Positions 1 through 10,803 of a stretch of 64,000 bases of DNA are shown here, piece after piece (the first letter of the stretch is position 1; every line of letters begins with the position of its first letter). Location: the NCBI GenBank assembly GCA_029891385.1, contig CM057234.1:23918350-23982349 (forward strand). Reading direction: 5' to 3'. Source of the DNA: Erythroxylum novogranatense (Eukaryota; Streptophyta; Magnoliopsida; Malpighiales; Erythroxylaceae). The notes under the pieces are model-generated. The model saw nothing but the letters and a program-made list of their open reading frames with translations. It was not told the DNA's origin and did no database searches. Both the position numbers and the translations under genes were made by a program.

Positions 1-1628
1 GCCTCGCCCTCGCGAGGCGAGGTAAGATGGCCCGGTCGTGAGGGCGACGCCTCGCCCTCGCGACGAAGCGAGGTGAGTCGGCCTTGCGAGGGCGACGTCT
101 CTCCCCCGCGAGGCAGGCGCATATATATATATATATTATTTTTTATTATTTGGCATTAAGTGACCTAATTGTTTCTTTTGTTAATTTCTTTTCCGTCCGA
201 CGTCCGATTGACCTGATTCTTGAGGCATCGGATTTGTAACTTATTGAATTTTATTTTGTAGGAAATTGGGAATTTTTAGACGGGAAATTGACGTGGGCCG
301 GGTAATTGTTCTGTGATCACTGTTTTATTTATTTTAGGACCGATTAAGGTCCAAATTGGGTGCTGTCAGTGGCTATAGCTTTCTAATTTTAGATGGAATT
401 TTTATTATCGGAAAATTTTGGATTAGGGCCTGGAATGCCATGAACATGCATTATACACGTTTTAATCATCTCATGTGCATTGGTTGATCTTTCTAACTAT
501 CCAGTTGGTAACGTGTCTTTATTTTAATTGTTATAGAGGCACAGTTGGAACGTCATCCCACGGACGTTGCAGAGACTTCCCGGTATTAGCTCGGAAGTTA
601 TTAGGTGAGTAACCTAGATGGTTCCTCGATTAGTAAGTGTTTATAATTCTGCACTTATAACTCTGTGGAGAATAATGATGGGACGATTGTGTTTGTTTAT
701 GCTTAGATTGCGGACCGGAGGTCCGATGGATTGGGAGATTCTGGCATAGAAGTGCTATATGTGATTTTCATGTGGTTACTTGTGAGTGACTTGCGTGAAT
801 ATGTTAAATTGTGATCAGTTATGATGTTGGTTTTGTTTTATTTGGACATATGCATTTCATGCATAATTGCATGATCGATGAATGGCGATTGTGTGAAGCC
901 AACGAGAGCTTAATGCTCAACGTGATTGGGCCTTGAGCCCTGATGATTCGAGCCTAAGGCTCACCGCTTAATGCGCCTTAATGGGACAGCTTTTAGGCAC
1001 TCGGTCACAACAACGTAATAAATTGGAAAAGCGTCACATACGCATTTCATGTGCATTTGAATTGGTTCCTTTGACTGGTATAGTAATCATGTGGTACTTC
1101 GAATGTGTTTTGGTGAAATAACCGTGTATATCTGTGTTATTGTGTATATGCATGATTTGAGTGAACCATCGATGATGGTTTCTCACCGAGTTCGCAAAAC
1201 TCACCCAAAATTTGTATCTATTTTCAGGTCTCAAGAATACCCGGTTAAAACGGAGTATGTCTCATGTAGGCAAGTAAAGGATAGAGGTCGGGATCAGTCC
1301 ATGTCTGCAATAGTGTCTTATCAAATTGTGTTCCGCAATCACTGTATAACAATGCATTATATTTCTACTGAGCCCATTGTGGTTTTAATGTTTTACTCAT
1401 TAACTGATTGTAAATTATTCTTGGATGACTGTAATAACTGAAACTGGTTTATTATGAACATGAGTTTTAGTTACTTACTGTTTTTGCCGCACTAACGTGG
1501 AATCAATGGCTTAAAAAAAATGTATACTGGGTTTTAATCGACTGATGTAGTACGCCACCCTCGCGGGGCACGGACTCAGATATCACCAATGATATCGGGT
1601 TCGGGTTACTCGGGAGTGGGGTGTTACA
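1..1628 (+). repeat. Ty3/gypsy-type LTR, 3' part (LTR copy A), cut by window start
   Basis: No coding frame. The stretch is homologous in order to two other places in the window. A word around 190-240 (TCTTTTCCGTCCGAC and following) recurs on the minus strand near 44.5 kb. The block from about 530 to 1230, with GGTCACAACAACGTAATAA and GTGAACCATCGATGATGGTT, recurs on the plus strand at about 46.5-47.25 kb. The right end is taken at GGTGTTACA (1620-1628), which matches the TGTAAC...GTTACA ends of the LTR at 36.2 kb. The first 115 bases are unusually GC-rich. An ORF at 1091-1441 has no recognisable protein and is treated as chance. The assignment to gypsy is inferred from length and style. Confidence 0.55.
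121..136. repeat. (AT)n microsatellite
   Basis: About eight AT units directly follow the GC-rich first 115 bases. Confidence 0.8.
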
Positions 1629-2875
1629 ATAGGCCCATAGCCCAATATCATTCATTATTGCAGTGAAAGTGACTGAATAATCCCTGCTAAAGAACTTATT
1701 TTATGCCTCCCAAATTCACTGATTTTACTTTTACAGATTTTCCTTCGTTTATCAATGAAAAGTAAATTGACAGAACTCTTAACATTGCTTTTGATTTTTA
1801 CAAACCTTGATGTGTATTCATTCCTCTAATGGTTACTTTTTATGTTTCTTTGCATTGAATCAGTCTTAACAACTATTCATAAAAGTTAAGTTCAATTAAG
1901 TCATGATAATGTATATATTCATTTAGTAGACAGTGCTCTACTTCAAATCCACCACTCTCCACCGCAAGCTATATGCTTGCAACTGGAAGAAGACAACATA
2001 GGGGTAGCATATCCACAAGACTTCAAATGTTAGTTTAATTCTCTTGTATTTTACTTTCCTTTGCACCAAAAAAAAGTTGATAAATTATATAACTTGTTAC
2101 GTTTTTAAATATTCTCCCTTCTTAGTATAATACGAGGTGATGTGATCTGATTGACTAAGATCAACAGGGCCGAGATGTATGATGAACAATTAGTCCAAGT
2201 ATTAAAGGCGTACATGCTTCCAATTAATTGAATCTATGATAAATCGGCTTTAAGCAATTATTTTTCATTTTATTTGTACAATACGAGGTGATGTGATTTG
2301 ATGAATTTGATCAGTAGGGCCTAGATGTATGTTGAATAATTAGTCCTAATAGAACAAACTTTACTACTTGATAAGTTGTATGTGAGTACTTACACTATAA
2401 GAAAAAACTTGACAAAATAGAGGATCACAAATTCAAAAAATGCATACCCTTTTGTAAATAGAATCGGATAAAAGGTTCCTTACCCTTCTATCTAACAAAA
2501 ACAATTTCCAAAATGAATGATAAACGGAACATTATATAATTTAGAGTAAATGAGAATGTGGAGAATCGAAGAGAATATTTGAAATTTGAATAGGAGAATC
2601 ATTCGTATATAATCAAACAATACCTATACTTTTAGTATAAGAAACTGTGATTAGTTCAACAACTGACATTACTTATAAGTTGGTGCACTATCTTAAAACA
2701 CAATGTTCCTATGAAATAAAAGTCTATTTTCCTTATGTAAAGGATAAATTATGGACATATAAGACAAGAATATAAAATTTCACAAAAATACAACATATCA
2801 ACTTATGTAATGGCGGCATAGTATACATTCATATTACTTTTAAAAGTCAGGTAATGTTATATGAGAATGATCATG
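1629..2875. other. AT-rich intergenic stretch
   Basis: No coding frame, RNA gene or terminal repeat is visible. A motif of the form AATACGAGGTGATGTGAT occurs twice, near 2130 and 2280, each followed by a diverged ...GGGCC(G/T)AGATGTATG block. This suggests a diverged local duplication of about 150 bp. Confidence 0.5.
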
Positions 2876-3188
2876 ATTTATAATCCCTAACTGGGTCCTT
2901 TTTCTTCCTACCTGACCTTCTTTTAATTACAAGTTCAAATTCTTTAGCCTACTTTGTAATTCTGCTTGGAGTTCCTTATTCAGTTATGTCATGCTCATAT
3001 ATTGCTTCAGTTTCATTGAGTATTACAACTTTATTTTGTTCTGCACTAGCAACATTGGGACTACTATTATCAACCATTATCTGAGAGTTGTAATAATCAT
3101 TGACATCCACAACTTGTGTTGCTAGAGTATCCTCATCTACATCAAGTCCAATAACCTCCCGATGCTCTCCTATCTTAAAGTCTGCCAA
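2876..3188 (-). pseudogene. Unrecognised decayed ORF
   Basis: A 70-codon minus-strand frame begins at 3188, is acidic and Asn/Asp-rich, and ends at 2976. The same frame continues past two stops into a basic segment (RRSGRKKKDPVRDYKS) near 2880-2935. In the next frame lies a helical-looking stretch, NKELQAELQSRLKNLNL. Acidic, coiled and basic pieces in this order resemble a protein tail broken by stops and a frameshift, but I do not recognise the family. It could be a transposon or host-gene remnant, or chance. Confidence 0.25.
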
Positions 3189-4110
3189 CTAGTTTTCGAA
3201 TTTTTTTGAAGGTGAATTGTGGTTTCCAAGCATATGAGACTCTTAGATATTCTTTATATGGTTCTAAACTTTCATCCAATCGAATGATGGGGATGCATTC
3301 AGGTAAATAAGTCATAGAGGATACTAAAACAAAAATTCTAGCACATCAGGTCATCTTTACCTTAGTTATAGCTTGATCCATGCATCTAGGCTTTTCAATG
3401 AAGCTTGTGATGTGACTAAGTCCAAAGGTAGACTAAAGACTTAAGTAGAACTCTACGGATCCAAATCCATAGAAGAGTATACTCTTACTTAATGTCTTCC
3501 ATTCTCAATCCAAGTCATCTATATTTATTAGGATAGCTTGTAGTCCCAAGGATTTCCAATTATCGATGGAAATAGCAAAGTGAATAGTACCATAGTGCAA
3601 TCCATGAAGAATGTATTAAACATGAGTAATTAATGTTTTGTGGTTGGATAGGTTATGCATATAGATGTTGGTTACCTTATTTTATGGCTTCCTTTATTTT
3701 AGGCTAAGTTGTCTTATGTCTAAAATTGTCATATGATCATGTTTTGTTTGTACTTAGATAATTAGTGTGTTTATTTTCTAAAATTGTTTTAGATGGATAA
3801 ATTTAACCCTTCAACACATTTAAACATATTGGAAATTCTCAATCTAATGCAAGACTATATAAAAAGTGAAGAAACAATTCAAATAGAAAAAAATAACAGT
3901 AATTCTTCAAAGATAAATAAGTGACATTTGAAATCACTTTATAAAGACTAGAATAAGGGACTATTATCATAATTTGTTTAATAAGTAAATGTATGTAGTC
4001 ATAATTCCCAACAAACCACAATTTATATACAAAAATGCTGCCCATCTAGATTAGAGTCGTATATTTTTTTGAATCACAACAAACCACATCTATACGCGGT
4101 GTTTAATTTC
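3189..4110. other. AT-rich intergenic stretch
   Basis: No gene, RNA or element boundary seen. Short minus-strand frames near 3840-4045 are rich in Tyr, Leu and Phe, as expected from AT-rich chance frames. Confidence 0.5.
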
Positions 4111-4129
4111 AAGTCTAAATCAGTTTATC

Positions 4130-4232
4130 ACAGCAGACAACAAGTGATCCACATCTTTGTTTATTACAATAACAACAAACAAGTGACCCACATACAGTAA
4201 CAACAAACAAGTGACCCACATCTTTGTTTCTA
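4130..4232. repeat. Short imperfect tandem repeat with AACAAGTGAYCCACAT
   Basis: Three copies of a unit containing ACAAGTGA(T/C)CCACAT lie in about 100 bases, near 4140, 4189 and 4208. Two are followed by CTTTGTTT. Spacing is uneven, about 50 then 20 bases. Confidence 0.6.
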
Positions 4233-4319
4233 TTTGTTTGAGTGAATTTATAACGCATGCATGCAAGTGTTTTACAACTGAGATGAACAACTTGTACCCA
4301 TCTGAGTAACCACAAATGG

Positions 4320-5175
4320 ACCCCTAAAATTTAGAAAATAATGATCATTTAACCCCTGCAAATTTGCACAATATAACAGCATGCAAGTCACTAGATTCAT
4401 CTAATTAAAACTTCAAAAATTGTATTCTACTTTAATCTTTGTAATAACCCAACAAATCTGCTTTCATGATAGCATTACCCAAAGTTACCAAACACTCTCA
4501 CATACATGATAACATAATGCAGATTAATCTCAGAAAAAGGAATTACATGTTCACAGAAACACAAGGAATTCTTTGGAGCTTGAACAACCTCACACCTATG
4601 AACAAAAACCCAGCCTATTTAAACAGAAAAAAAAGACAAATGTTACGAGCTAAAAGGAAACCACTAGATGACACAATAAAAACAATTCGATCTGAAACCA
4701 TCAAGCATAATGCATTTTCGACCCCACATTCCAAACAGAGAAGAAGAACACTTGCGTATGGACACCTTCGGAGGTAGCAACAATTTTTTCCGAAATATAC
4801 AAAAACTTACCAGTGGAAGAAGAGTCCCAGCGTGAAGAGTCTTGCCCACCGTGCGACAGAGAAGCGTTCAGACAAGCCCACCGTGCGAGAGACGAGTGAA
4901 TCTGAGAAGATACGAAGGAGGGTGTGCGAAAGAGAAAGAAGGACAAGAGTTTCAAAGGAGAGGGGTAAAACAGGCGTGGAACACAGCGTCTTTGTTAGGT
5001 AGACAGGACGCAGCATTTTTTTCCGACGATTTTCGAGTGGACTGATTTCATTATCCCTGTCTACCGGCGTCAGGGGACAAAAACGCTGGGACGTGAACCA
5101 AACATTAACAGGGGACAAGATTTTGTTGTTTTCTTTACTGTCCCTGTGCCTGGGGACAGTAACCAAACACTACGT
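4320..5175. mobile_element. Possible end of a DNA transposon
   Basis: Reading the minus strand inward from 5173, the sequence starts GTGTTTGGTTACTGTCCCC. Within 150 bases it repeats variants of TTTGGT and TGTCCC(C) (near 5143, 5121, 5097 and 5076). This is the style of subterminal repeats in plant hAT, Mutator and PIF/Harbinger elements. No matching inverted end was found on the left and no target duplication is visible. The overlapping frames at 4466-5166 look like non-coding leader sequence. Confidence 0.25.
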
Positions 5176-5594
5176 TAGTCACAGATCTGGGTTTTTCTTG
5201 ACTTCTCCAGCCACAAAACTCACAGCAAAAACAAGGAGGCAATGAGCCTTCTTATTCCAGAAAACGCAAACAGTCAACAACATATTCTGAACTTTTCAGA
5301 AATTAAGGGTTTCGTTGTTTTTGTTGCTTTTCTGATTTTGAGTTCTTAGCTTTGGGTATTTAATATGAACTTTTCAGATTTCATTAAACTTAGTTTCATA
5401 AGGGATCAAATCGTACGCAAATACAATTTCAGAATCAAAAGCAAAAGATGCACTTAAAGGAGATAGAACAAATATTCATCATTCTAGAACAATTCTATCT
5501 TTCATGAAGAATCAGATCATATCCAATTTTTTAATTCCAAATTTTCGATCTATAAAAATCAAACAGATTAATCGAATTATAGAAATAAAATTTT
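5176..5594 (-). other. Probable internal remnant next to a copia-type LTR
   Basis: This AT-rich, non-coding stretch lies on the downstream side (minus strand) of a primer-site-like word at 5595-5606. If the LTR to its right is a 5' LTR, this is the start of the element's leader. No gag or pol is present and no second LTR is seen to the left, so the element is truncated. Confidence 0.35.
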
Positions 5595-5606
5595 GCTCTG
5601 ATACTA
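5595..5606 (-). promoter_or_regulatory. Primer-binding-site-like word
   Basis: The minus strand reads TAGTATCAGAGC, one base from TGGTATCAGAGC, which pairs with the 3' end of initiator tRNA-Met and is used by most plant copia elements. It directly abuts the LTR at 5607-7215, which supports that LTR boundary and orientation. Confidence 0.55.
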
Positions 5607-7215
5607 TTATTGAAAAATCGGATTGGGATTTTTTATCCTGACCACAGAGGAATAATCATGAAATTTTTTTGTGATTTTTGACTTCTCAAAAATCAAGATC
5701 TATTTAATTCTATAAAATGATCAACACAATCATAATAAAACGAAAATTTAATTCGTACCTTATTCCGAAGTTTGATTTTTATCATGTTGTATCCCTCGAT
5801 CCGTTTTCGAAATCGATTCGTCTCAACCACCGTAGCCGCACAAGTTTCCGATCTCTAACGGTATCAACATAATGAGTTGAGAGAACTATGTAACTCTTAC
5901 AGAAAGGGTTAAGCATGAAGTGCTAGCTCCATAGAGCTCAAGCTTATTTATAATAAGCTTTAGATGTTTTAGCAATTTAATTGAAATTAAATACTAATTT
6001 CAATTAAACTTTAATTATAATTACAAATAATTTTAATTAAATACCAATTATGTCCAAATAAGATTCAATATCTTATATTGATCCTTATTTATTAAATATC
6101 TCATATTTAATCATAAAGTTTCTCAAACTTTATAATCAAATCTAACTTGATTAAATTAACTTTGCTCTCTCTAACACATTCTATACATGAGACCCATTAG
6201 GTTCCCAAATATGTTGACAATGATTATAAATTATAATTATAATTCATAATTAGAATTAGATAAATTAAAATTCCTTTTAATTTATCATCAATTTTCAATT
6301 AAACAATTTATAATCATAGACCAAGATTTGCGTCTAACAATGCATCATGACTACCCAAATATTTAGGAATGTCAAAATGGTTTTGACTAACCTTTCCATG
6401 TATGATTTTTCATATAATTCAATCATTTCATCAACCAATGTTCTAATTAGACATAGAGCATGAAATTAATGTATACTCTATTTTGAGTACAATTATATTA
6501 GTTCTTCGTCATTAGCTATTGATTTAATTAATGATATTTGTAAACTGTTTACAAAATATTATTCCACTTTTTTCAATGATTTCCTGAATCAATATTAATC
6601 GAGAACAACGGAACATTCTCCCTAATTATTTTAGGGTGATGAATTCTATCTTGATCATTCAACTATCTCCATATAATTCATGCTACATCCAATGACTACC
6701 ATTTAAATGACCTTTGATAAAATAGATCACGAGTAGTATAAAAACATAACAATCCCCATACAAGATAACTTTGATGACCTCAAATCAAAAGATCACTTAT
6801 ACAATCATCATAATGAGAATTCTATAGATATACAAGTCATGTTCCAAATAGATTTCTCATATCGGGTCTGTTTAGTAAATTTGTTCTCTAATAAGCATCA
6901 ACACATTTGTTTAAGTATCTCTATACTATGAGATCGACTTCTTCCTTCATAAGGAAAAACAAAATGTGTGCTAGTCTTTTTACGTTTTATTAATGTCCAA
7001 TCTTAATAGAATAATGACTAGGAATATTTTAGGAATAATACATAAATGCAATATGAACCTCATAATTATAATCTCATTATAATTTTATCTGCAATGTACA
7101 ATCATCTTACGTACTTTATCATATACATCTAAACTTGTACAAGATAAAGAATGACTTTAAATAATTTATCACTAAATTACAACTAAAACGATTGAATATA
7201 GGGCATAAACCAACA
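5607..7215 (-). repeat. Copia-type LTR, family A, copy 1
   Basis: On the minus strand it begins TGTTGGTTTATGCCC at 7215 and runs about 1.6 kb to the primer-like site at 5606. The solo LTR at 13683-15680 is an inverted homologue: both share the start of type TGTkGGTTTAT, the LTR end and long colinear AT-rich blocks. Two fragments at about 27.0-27.6 kb and 48.7-49.5 kb match it in the same orientation. There is no coding capacity. The target duplication cannot be tested because the partner end is missing. Confidence 0.7.
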
Positions 7216-8778
7216 CTACTACTATTTTCAGGTCCAACAGCAAGAGGTTTCGGAAGAAATGGATCGAAAATTTCATAAATAGGAATTATATCTCCAATAT
7301 CATTGGACCAACTTGAGCACACTCGGCCATTCTTTTAATGGTATAACTTAAAAAGAAAATCGTCTGGGCCTCACCAATCACCATACATTTCCGATATTTA
7401 CAAGAATAAAAAGAAAAAAAGAACTTTATAAACAACGGACCATAAGATAAGAGAAAAAATGAAGGTTATCAAAATAATAGGATCAGTAGTCAATTCACAA
7501 ATTAAGATTGCATTTGTTCTTCTTTATTTTTGGCCTTACATCCAAGTGTGAAAAAATAAAATATCACTGACAACGTAAGATGACCGTAAGATGTCCAACT
7601 TCAGCCTCTGTTACGCTACGTAGTCATTAAGGCAGTAGTGCCGCCAATATCTTCACAACACTAACGCGGGTTATTTTCAAGAAGAAAAATTTGGCATTGC
7701 AAAGGTCAACCGTCGGATGCTAGTTGCTGACATCTTTTTGCAGGATAACTATCTGACTATTGCTTTTTTTATTTTTTAAGTTTATCAAGTATTTTAAGAA
7801 GGTCTCAACTTATAAAAAGATGCCTTTAAGTTATTCATTTTCAGATTAATCTCTATTCACACCGTATCAGTTTATAAGGAATAAAGTGCTGGCCAAACAT
7901 ATTTTTTTATTCTCATGACTCAAACTCGAGACCTCTGGTTAAGGAATGAGAGTGTTTAACAATAACATCCTATAATTATTAATTATATTTTCAATTTTTT
8001 AATAACTTATTCAAATAAAAATAATCAAATGACTTATTAAATGATTTAAATCATTGGATTAAAGTTCAGGTAAAAAATTGATTTCAATTAGTGTGGACCA
8101 GACTTATATCGATTTTGTAATGGGAAAGTCCGATATGGATGTTATATATAAAAGTTAAGGTCTTTTATAATTGCGCATATATCAATCGTAAGCATAAATA
8201 TTTTCTGACCTGTTAAGAAAGCTTACGTTTAAAGAAAACTGTAGAAAAATCTTACCTATGACCCGAAGAGCAGTTCCCGTGAAAGTGACACTAGATTCGC
8301 ACTAATTTCAATTTCGTAAAACTCTTTTGAAGTTCTAGAGATTGACATTAAGCATTTGCACATTTTCTCGTTTCCTGTTCTTTCACATTCAATTTGGGAT
8401 ATGTAACTAAGATGAATTAGGTGGATCAATTAATGAGCGATTAATTTCTGAATTAGTCTGATTGACTGGAGAATCGTAAAATTCAAACTTATTCATATAT
8501 AAGTATGAACGTTCAACGCAGGTATCTACTAAATTCTATTAAGTTAAACTTTACTTGTCTATAGCTAGCTTAGAATTGAATCATGAACAAAGCGCCGAAA
8601 GCTGAAAATTTAATGACTTGATTTCATTTTTCGCATGCATTGTTTTCCTGCAACTAGCCCACTTTATTTTCCTTGATACTCCTATCTCTTGAGTATGCTA
8701 TACAGTGATGAATTATGCCATTGATTGCTCTACAAAGTCAACGCACATATAATAATGGTGAAGTCAAAGCCAAAGGAG
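7216..8778. other. Intergenic stretch upstream of the MYB gene
   Basis: AT-rich DNA without a convincing coding frame, RNA gene or transposon boundary. It separates the LTR ending at 7215 from the MYB promoter, so the LTR lies about 2.1 kb upstream of the gene. Confidence 0.5.
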
Positions 8779-8802
8779 ATATATATATATATATATATAT
8801 AT
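8779..8802. repeat. (AT)12 microsatellite in the MYB upstream region
   Basis: An uninterrupted run of 12 AT units about 520 bp upstream of the MYB start codon. It is likely to vary in length between individuals. Confidence 0.85.
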
Positions 8803-9144
8803 TGCCTTTTCAATTCAAGCTCAATCTTATCAGAAATGTCTTGGGTCACAGACTCACCATAAACTCATGACAGCGTTTAGCAAGATAACAGAGTATTATA
8901 CGTACATGCGGTTTTTTGTTTTCTGTTCATTTTTGGTTTCATTTCCGGTGCAAAGTGCAAACCCACATTGAATGCCACGCGGTCTTGTGAGGCGCAGAAG
9001 GATTATTGGCACAGCTGACTTTGGCTTGTCGACAGAGTAAATGCATTTGCTGTCATCTTTTGACTCTTTCTTTTTTGTGGTACCCTTTTGGCTTCTCTTA
9101 TGTCATCTCACTCCCTCCCCCCCTCTACCTTTGGAGTCATTTTT

Positions 9145-9152
9145 CTATAAAT
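9145..9152 (+). promoter_or_regulatory. Candidate TATA box of the MYB gene
   Basis: CTATAAAT lies 170 bp before the ATG at 9322, which leaves a leader of roughly 140 bp. A pyrimidine-rich tract (CTCCCTCCCCCCCTCTACC, about 9110-9129) precedes it. Between TATA and ATG there are several AAAG words, including three in the purine tract just upstream of the ATG. DOF factors bind AAAG, and DOF-site clusters are known to drive guard-cell expression of MYB60 in other plants. Relevance here is inference. Confidence 0.5.
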
Positions 9153-9321
9153 TTGCTTCAACCCAAGAAACTGATCCTTAGATGCTTGTGTTCCAACTTT
9201 GGAAAAGAAATAATACGAAGATTGTGCGACCGTAGAAGAAAAGCTCGATCTTTTTTCTGGGGTTCGAACGAAGCTTGGCGGACTTTAAAGAGAGAAAGAA
9301 AGAGAGTAACTAGGTGTGATT

Positions 9322-10558
9322 ATGGGCAGGCCACCTTGCTGTGACAAGATAGGTGTGAAGAAAGGACCGTGGACTCCAGAAGAAGATATCATTTTGGTAA
9401 CATATATTCAAGAACATGGCCCTGGGAATTGGAGAGCTGTGCCTACAAAAACAGGTAGTTGATCAAATATCATCACTTCGATTAAGCAACTGTTTTTTGT
9501 TAATATATTCTGTTATGGGTTCCAGTGAGTTTATTCATTTCCATGGCTTTTCAGGTTTGCTCAGGTGCAGTAAGAGTTGCAGGCTTCGATGGACAAACTA
9601 CCTGAAACCTGGGATCAAACGTGGTAATTTCACTGAACAGGAGGAGAAGATGATAGTCCACCTCCAAGCTCTTTTGGGCAACCGGTAAAATCTTATAATT
9701 AATCATTATTTCCTTTTTTAGGTTCTCTCTTTTATCTTTCTCAAATTTGAAAATTACTATGTGAGTGTTTTATCTCTGTCGTGAACTTGATGTGATTTGA
9801 AATGGCCGTTTATATTTTTTGGTGACTTTGATGGCTTAATTTCTGAACGTAAAAGTAATGTTATTCATCGATTGTAATGCAGATGGGCTGCCATAGCTTC
9901 ATATCTTCCTCAGAGAACAGATAATGACATAAAAAACTACTGGAACACCCATCTGAAGAAGAAGCTTAAAAAGCTCCAAACAGGGTTTGAAGATCATACA
10001 AGGGAAGGGTTATCATTAACTACCACTCAACAATCCATCTCAAGAGGACAGTGGGAGAGAACGCTACAAACTGATATTCACATGGCTAGACAAGCTCTAT
10101 GTGAGGCCTTGTCCCCAGAAAAACCAAACTGGTTAACCGAGTTGAAACCTTCAGTTGGAAATAATTCAAAGCAGACTCCAACATCAACCTATGCATCAAG
10201 CACTGAAAACATTGCTAAATTGCTTAAAGGATGGATGAGAAACGGGTCGAAAAAGTCCCAAACAAGCTCAACGACTACTCAGAATTCGTTAGCTAACATG
10301 CAAGGGGCTGATTCTGCGTCTAGTGAAGGTACTCCAATCAAAGCTGACAACAGTAGCATCAATTTATCAGATACATTCAACTCACTTTTCGGTTTCGAGT
10401 CTTTTGCTTCTTCGAATTCAGACTTGTGTCAGTCTATGTCGCCTGATGGTGGCCTTTTCCAAGATGAAAGCAAGCCTGATTGCAGTGCTCAACTGCCGCT
10501 TTCATTGCTTGAGAAGTGGCTGCTTGATGATGGAATTACTCAAGAAGGACCATTCTAA
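9322..10558 (+). CDS. MYB60: R2R3-MYB transcription factor, MYB60-like (three exons)
   Basis: Exons 9322-9454, 9555-9684 and 9883-10558 (133, 130 and 676 nt) have GT/AG borders and give 312 residues. First and second exons of 133 and 130 nt are typical of plant R2R3-MYB genes. The protein opens MGRPPCC. R2 has Trp at 17, 37 and 57. R3 has Phe70, Trp89 and Trp108. The [19 protein letters not shown] segment marks subgroup 1 (MYB30/31/60/94/96). The C-terminal blocks GQWER.LQTDI.MA.QALCEAL (143-165), YASS.ENIA.LL and a late LEKWLLDD (about 297-304) match MYB60 as I recall it. MYB60 is a nuclear factor that promotes stomatal opening in guard cells and is lowered by abscisic acid and drought. That role is taken from the family. 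Orthology against MYB30/94/96 needs a tree. No lesion is seen. Confidence 0.93.
9455..9554 (+). other. Intron 1 of the MYB gene
   Basis: 100 bp, phase 1, splitting the Gly45 codon (G|GT). The donor is CAG|GTAGTT and the acceptor TTTTCAG. The position inside R2 just before LLRCSKSC is the conserved first-intron site of R2R3-MYB genes. Confidence 0.9.
9685..9882 (+). other. Intron 2 of the MYB gene
   Basis: 198 bp, phase 2, splitting Arg88 (CG|A). The donor is CCG|GTAAAA and the acceptor TAATGCAG. It lies in R3 between LLGNR and WAAIASYLP, the conserved second-intron site of the family. Confidence 0.9.
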
Positions 10559-10797
10559 AGATGTTGCAATAGATGAAAATAATCTTTTCTAGGTGGGATA
10601 TGCTACTTGTTTTTTTCTAAAGGGATCCCCAATTTAGGGTAATTACCACAATCTTCTAATTGTGGTATGTATTTTCTTCCTAGCTAGGCCTTCGAATTTA
10701 TTCATTTCAGGTTGGCCTAACCAGTCAGAGATTCTTACTCCATTAGTGCCAGTGCGCAAGAAGTGTAAATTTCACATTGATCCTCTCTGGTGTAGAG

Positions 10798-10803
10798 AAT
10801 AAA
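10798..10803 (+). terminator. Candidate poly(A) signal of the MYB gene
   Basis: AATAAA lies 240 bp after the stop codon, a usual 3'-UTR length in plants. Plant polyadenylation signals are loose, so other sites are possible. Confidence 0.4.

Noticed and set aside
1091..1441. 116-codon plus-strand ORF
   Set aside because: It lies wholly within the gypsy-type LTR, has no recognisable protein, and its homologous counterpart near 47 kb is not open.
4701..5166. Overlapping minus-strand ORFs of 84 and 119 codons
   Set aside because: Low-complexity Ser/Leu-rich frames in a purine-rich plus strand; no motif, and several frames are open at once.
9006..9344. 112-codon ORF overlapping the MYB start
   Set aside because: It covers the TATA box and leader and runs out of frame into exon 1; composition is not coding-like.
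10323..10592. 89-codon ORF within MYB exon 3
   Set aside because: A shadow frame of the real MYB reading frame.
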